Shown here: piece after piece, positions 5,143 to 5,357 of the stretch | How positions within the stretch are numbered: the first letter of the stretch is position 1 | How the letters are laid out: each line of letters starts with the position of its first letter | Translations under genes and position numbers: made by a program | Source of the DNA: Candidatus Nitrosopumilus sp. | GTDB lineage: Archaea > Thermoproteota > Nitrososphaeria > Nitrososphaerales > Nitrosopumilaceae | Reading direction: 5' to 3' | Assembly (NCBI GenBank): GCA_029880665.1 | Contig: JAOUNZ010000083.1 | Location: 1 to 5,357 of the forward strand | DNA length: 5,357 bases | The notes under the pieces: generated by a model | What the model saw: the letters and a program-made list of their open reading frames with translations, nothing else | Databases searched by the model: none | What the model was told of the DNA's origin: nothing

Positions 5143-5357
5143 TTGGTTCATGTTAAAAAAGTTGAGATCTATGGTTTCAAATCCTTTGGATTTAAAAACA
5201 CCACTGTGCAGTTTGAACCTGGTCTTGTCTCAATATCAGGTCCAAACGGTTCTGGGAAAAGTAACATCTTAGACGCAATAATTTTTGCAATGGGTGAAAA
5301 TAAACCCAAAGTTATGAGAGTTGATAAATTGCGATCTTTAATTCATGATATTGATGG
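5143..5357 (+). CDS. smc: SMC chromosome segregation ATPase, N-terminal fragment (3' partial)
   Basis: N-terminal half of the ABC-type ATPase head of an SMC protein, which compacts and segregates chromosomes. The 71 visible codons begin (L/M)VHVKKVEIYGFKSFGFK, the classic SMC opening with the YGFKSF motif (residues 10-15). They continue with FEPGLVSISGPNGSGKSNILDAIIFAMGE across residues 24-52, where the Walker A motif GPNGSGKS is residues 33-40 (nt 5239-5262). The coiled coils, hinge and C-terminal head lie beyond the right edge. The start is put at TTG 5143 because SMC proteins usually begin two to four residues before VKKVEI. The frame stays open upstream to at least 5110 (another TTG), so the start is not certain, and no convincing TATA box or Shine-Dalgarno decides it. 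Divergent from the nitrilase-family gene across about 170 bp. Confidence 0.93.
   Translation, partial: MVHVKKVEIYGFKSFGFKNTTVQFEPGLVSISGPNGSGKSNILDAIIFAMGENKPKVMRVDKLRSLIHDID

Noticed and set aside
5151..5357. Alternative frame starting at ATG 5150 near the SMC start
   Set aside because: It does not encode SMC motifs; the frame from TTG 5143 carries the YGFKSF and Walker A motifs.

Overview
This AT-rich window looks like the chromosome of an archaeon, most likely a mesophilic Nitrososphaerota (Thaumarchaeota) of the Nitrosopumilus type. The evidence is the combination of an Alba chromatin protein, deoxyhypusine synthase (eIF5A modification), a PAC2-family proteasome chaperone, an archaeal-type inositol-1-phosphate synthase and an SMC ATPase. 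TATA-like boxes lie about 25-35 bp before several starts, leaders are very short or absent, and TTG starts are common. The placement rests on protein recognition by eye, not on a database search.

Layout, left to right. (1) 3-461 (+): 3' part of an Alba gene whose N-terminal region is a tandem Pro-Thr-Pro-Glu repeat encoded by a perfect 12-bp repeat running off the left edge. (2) 466-678 (+): a small, probably exported or membrane-anchored protein with four cysteines, 4 bp after Alba. (3) 675-1289 (-): a LysE/RhtB-type exporter gene broken by about five frame changes, a clear pseudogene. (4) 1336-2049 (-): PAC2-family protein with a C-terminal helix ending in a HbYX-like Met-Tyr-Gln. (5) 2104-3039 (-): deoxyhypusine synthase. 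(6) 3138-4232 (+): inositol-1-phosphate synthase, divergent from deoxyhypusine synthase across a compact two-way promoter. (7) 4233-4970 (-): nitrilase-superfamily hydrolase, meeting the previous gene tail to tail with no gap. (8) 5143-5357 (+): N-terminal fragment of SMC with its Walker A motif, running off the right edge.

The genes do not form one pathway. They are housekeeping functions: chromatin (Alba, SMC), protein synthesis and turnover (deoxyhypusine synthase, PAC2), membrane lipid headgroups (inositol phosphate synthase), and small-molecule amide or nitrile chemistry (nitrilase family). I see no mobile element, CRISPR array, tRNA or rRNA. The most notable points are the repeat-tailed Alba, the decayed exporter, the HbYX-like end of the PAC2 protein and the small cysteine-containing ORF. 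There is no strong sign of a new multi-gene system.
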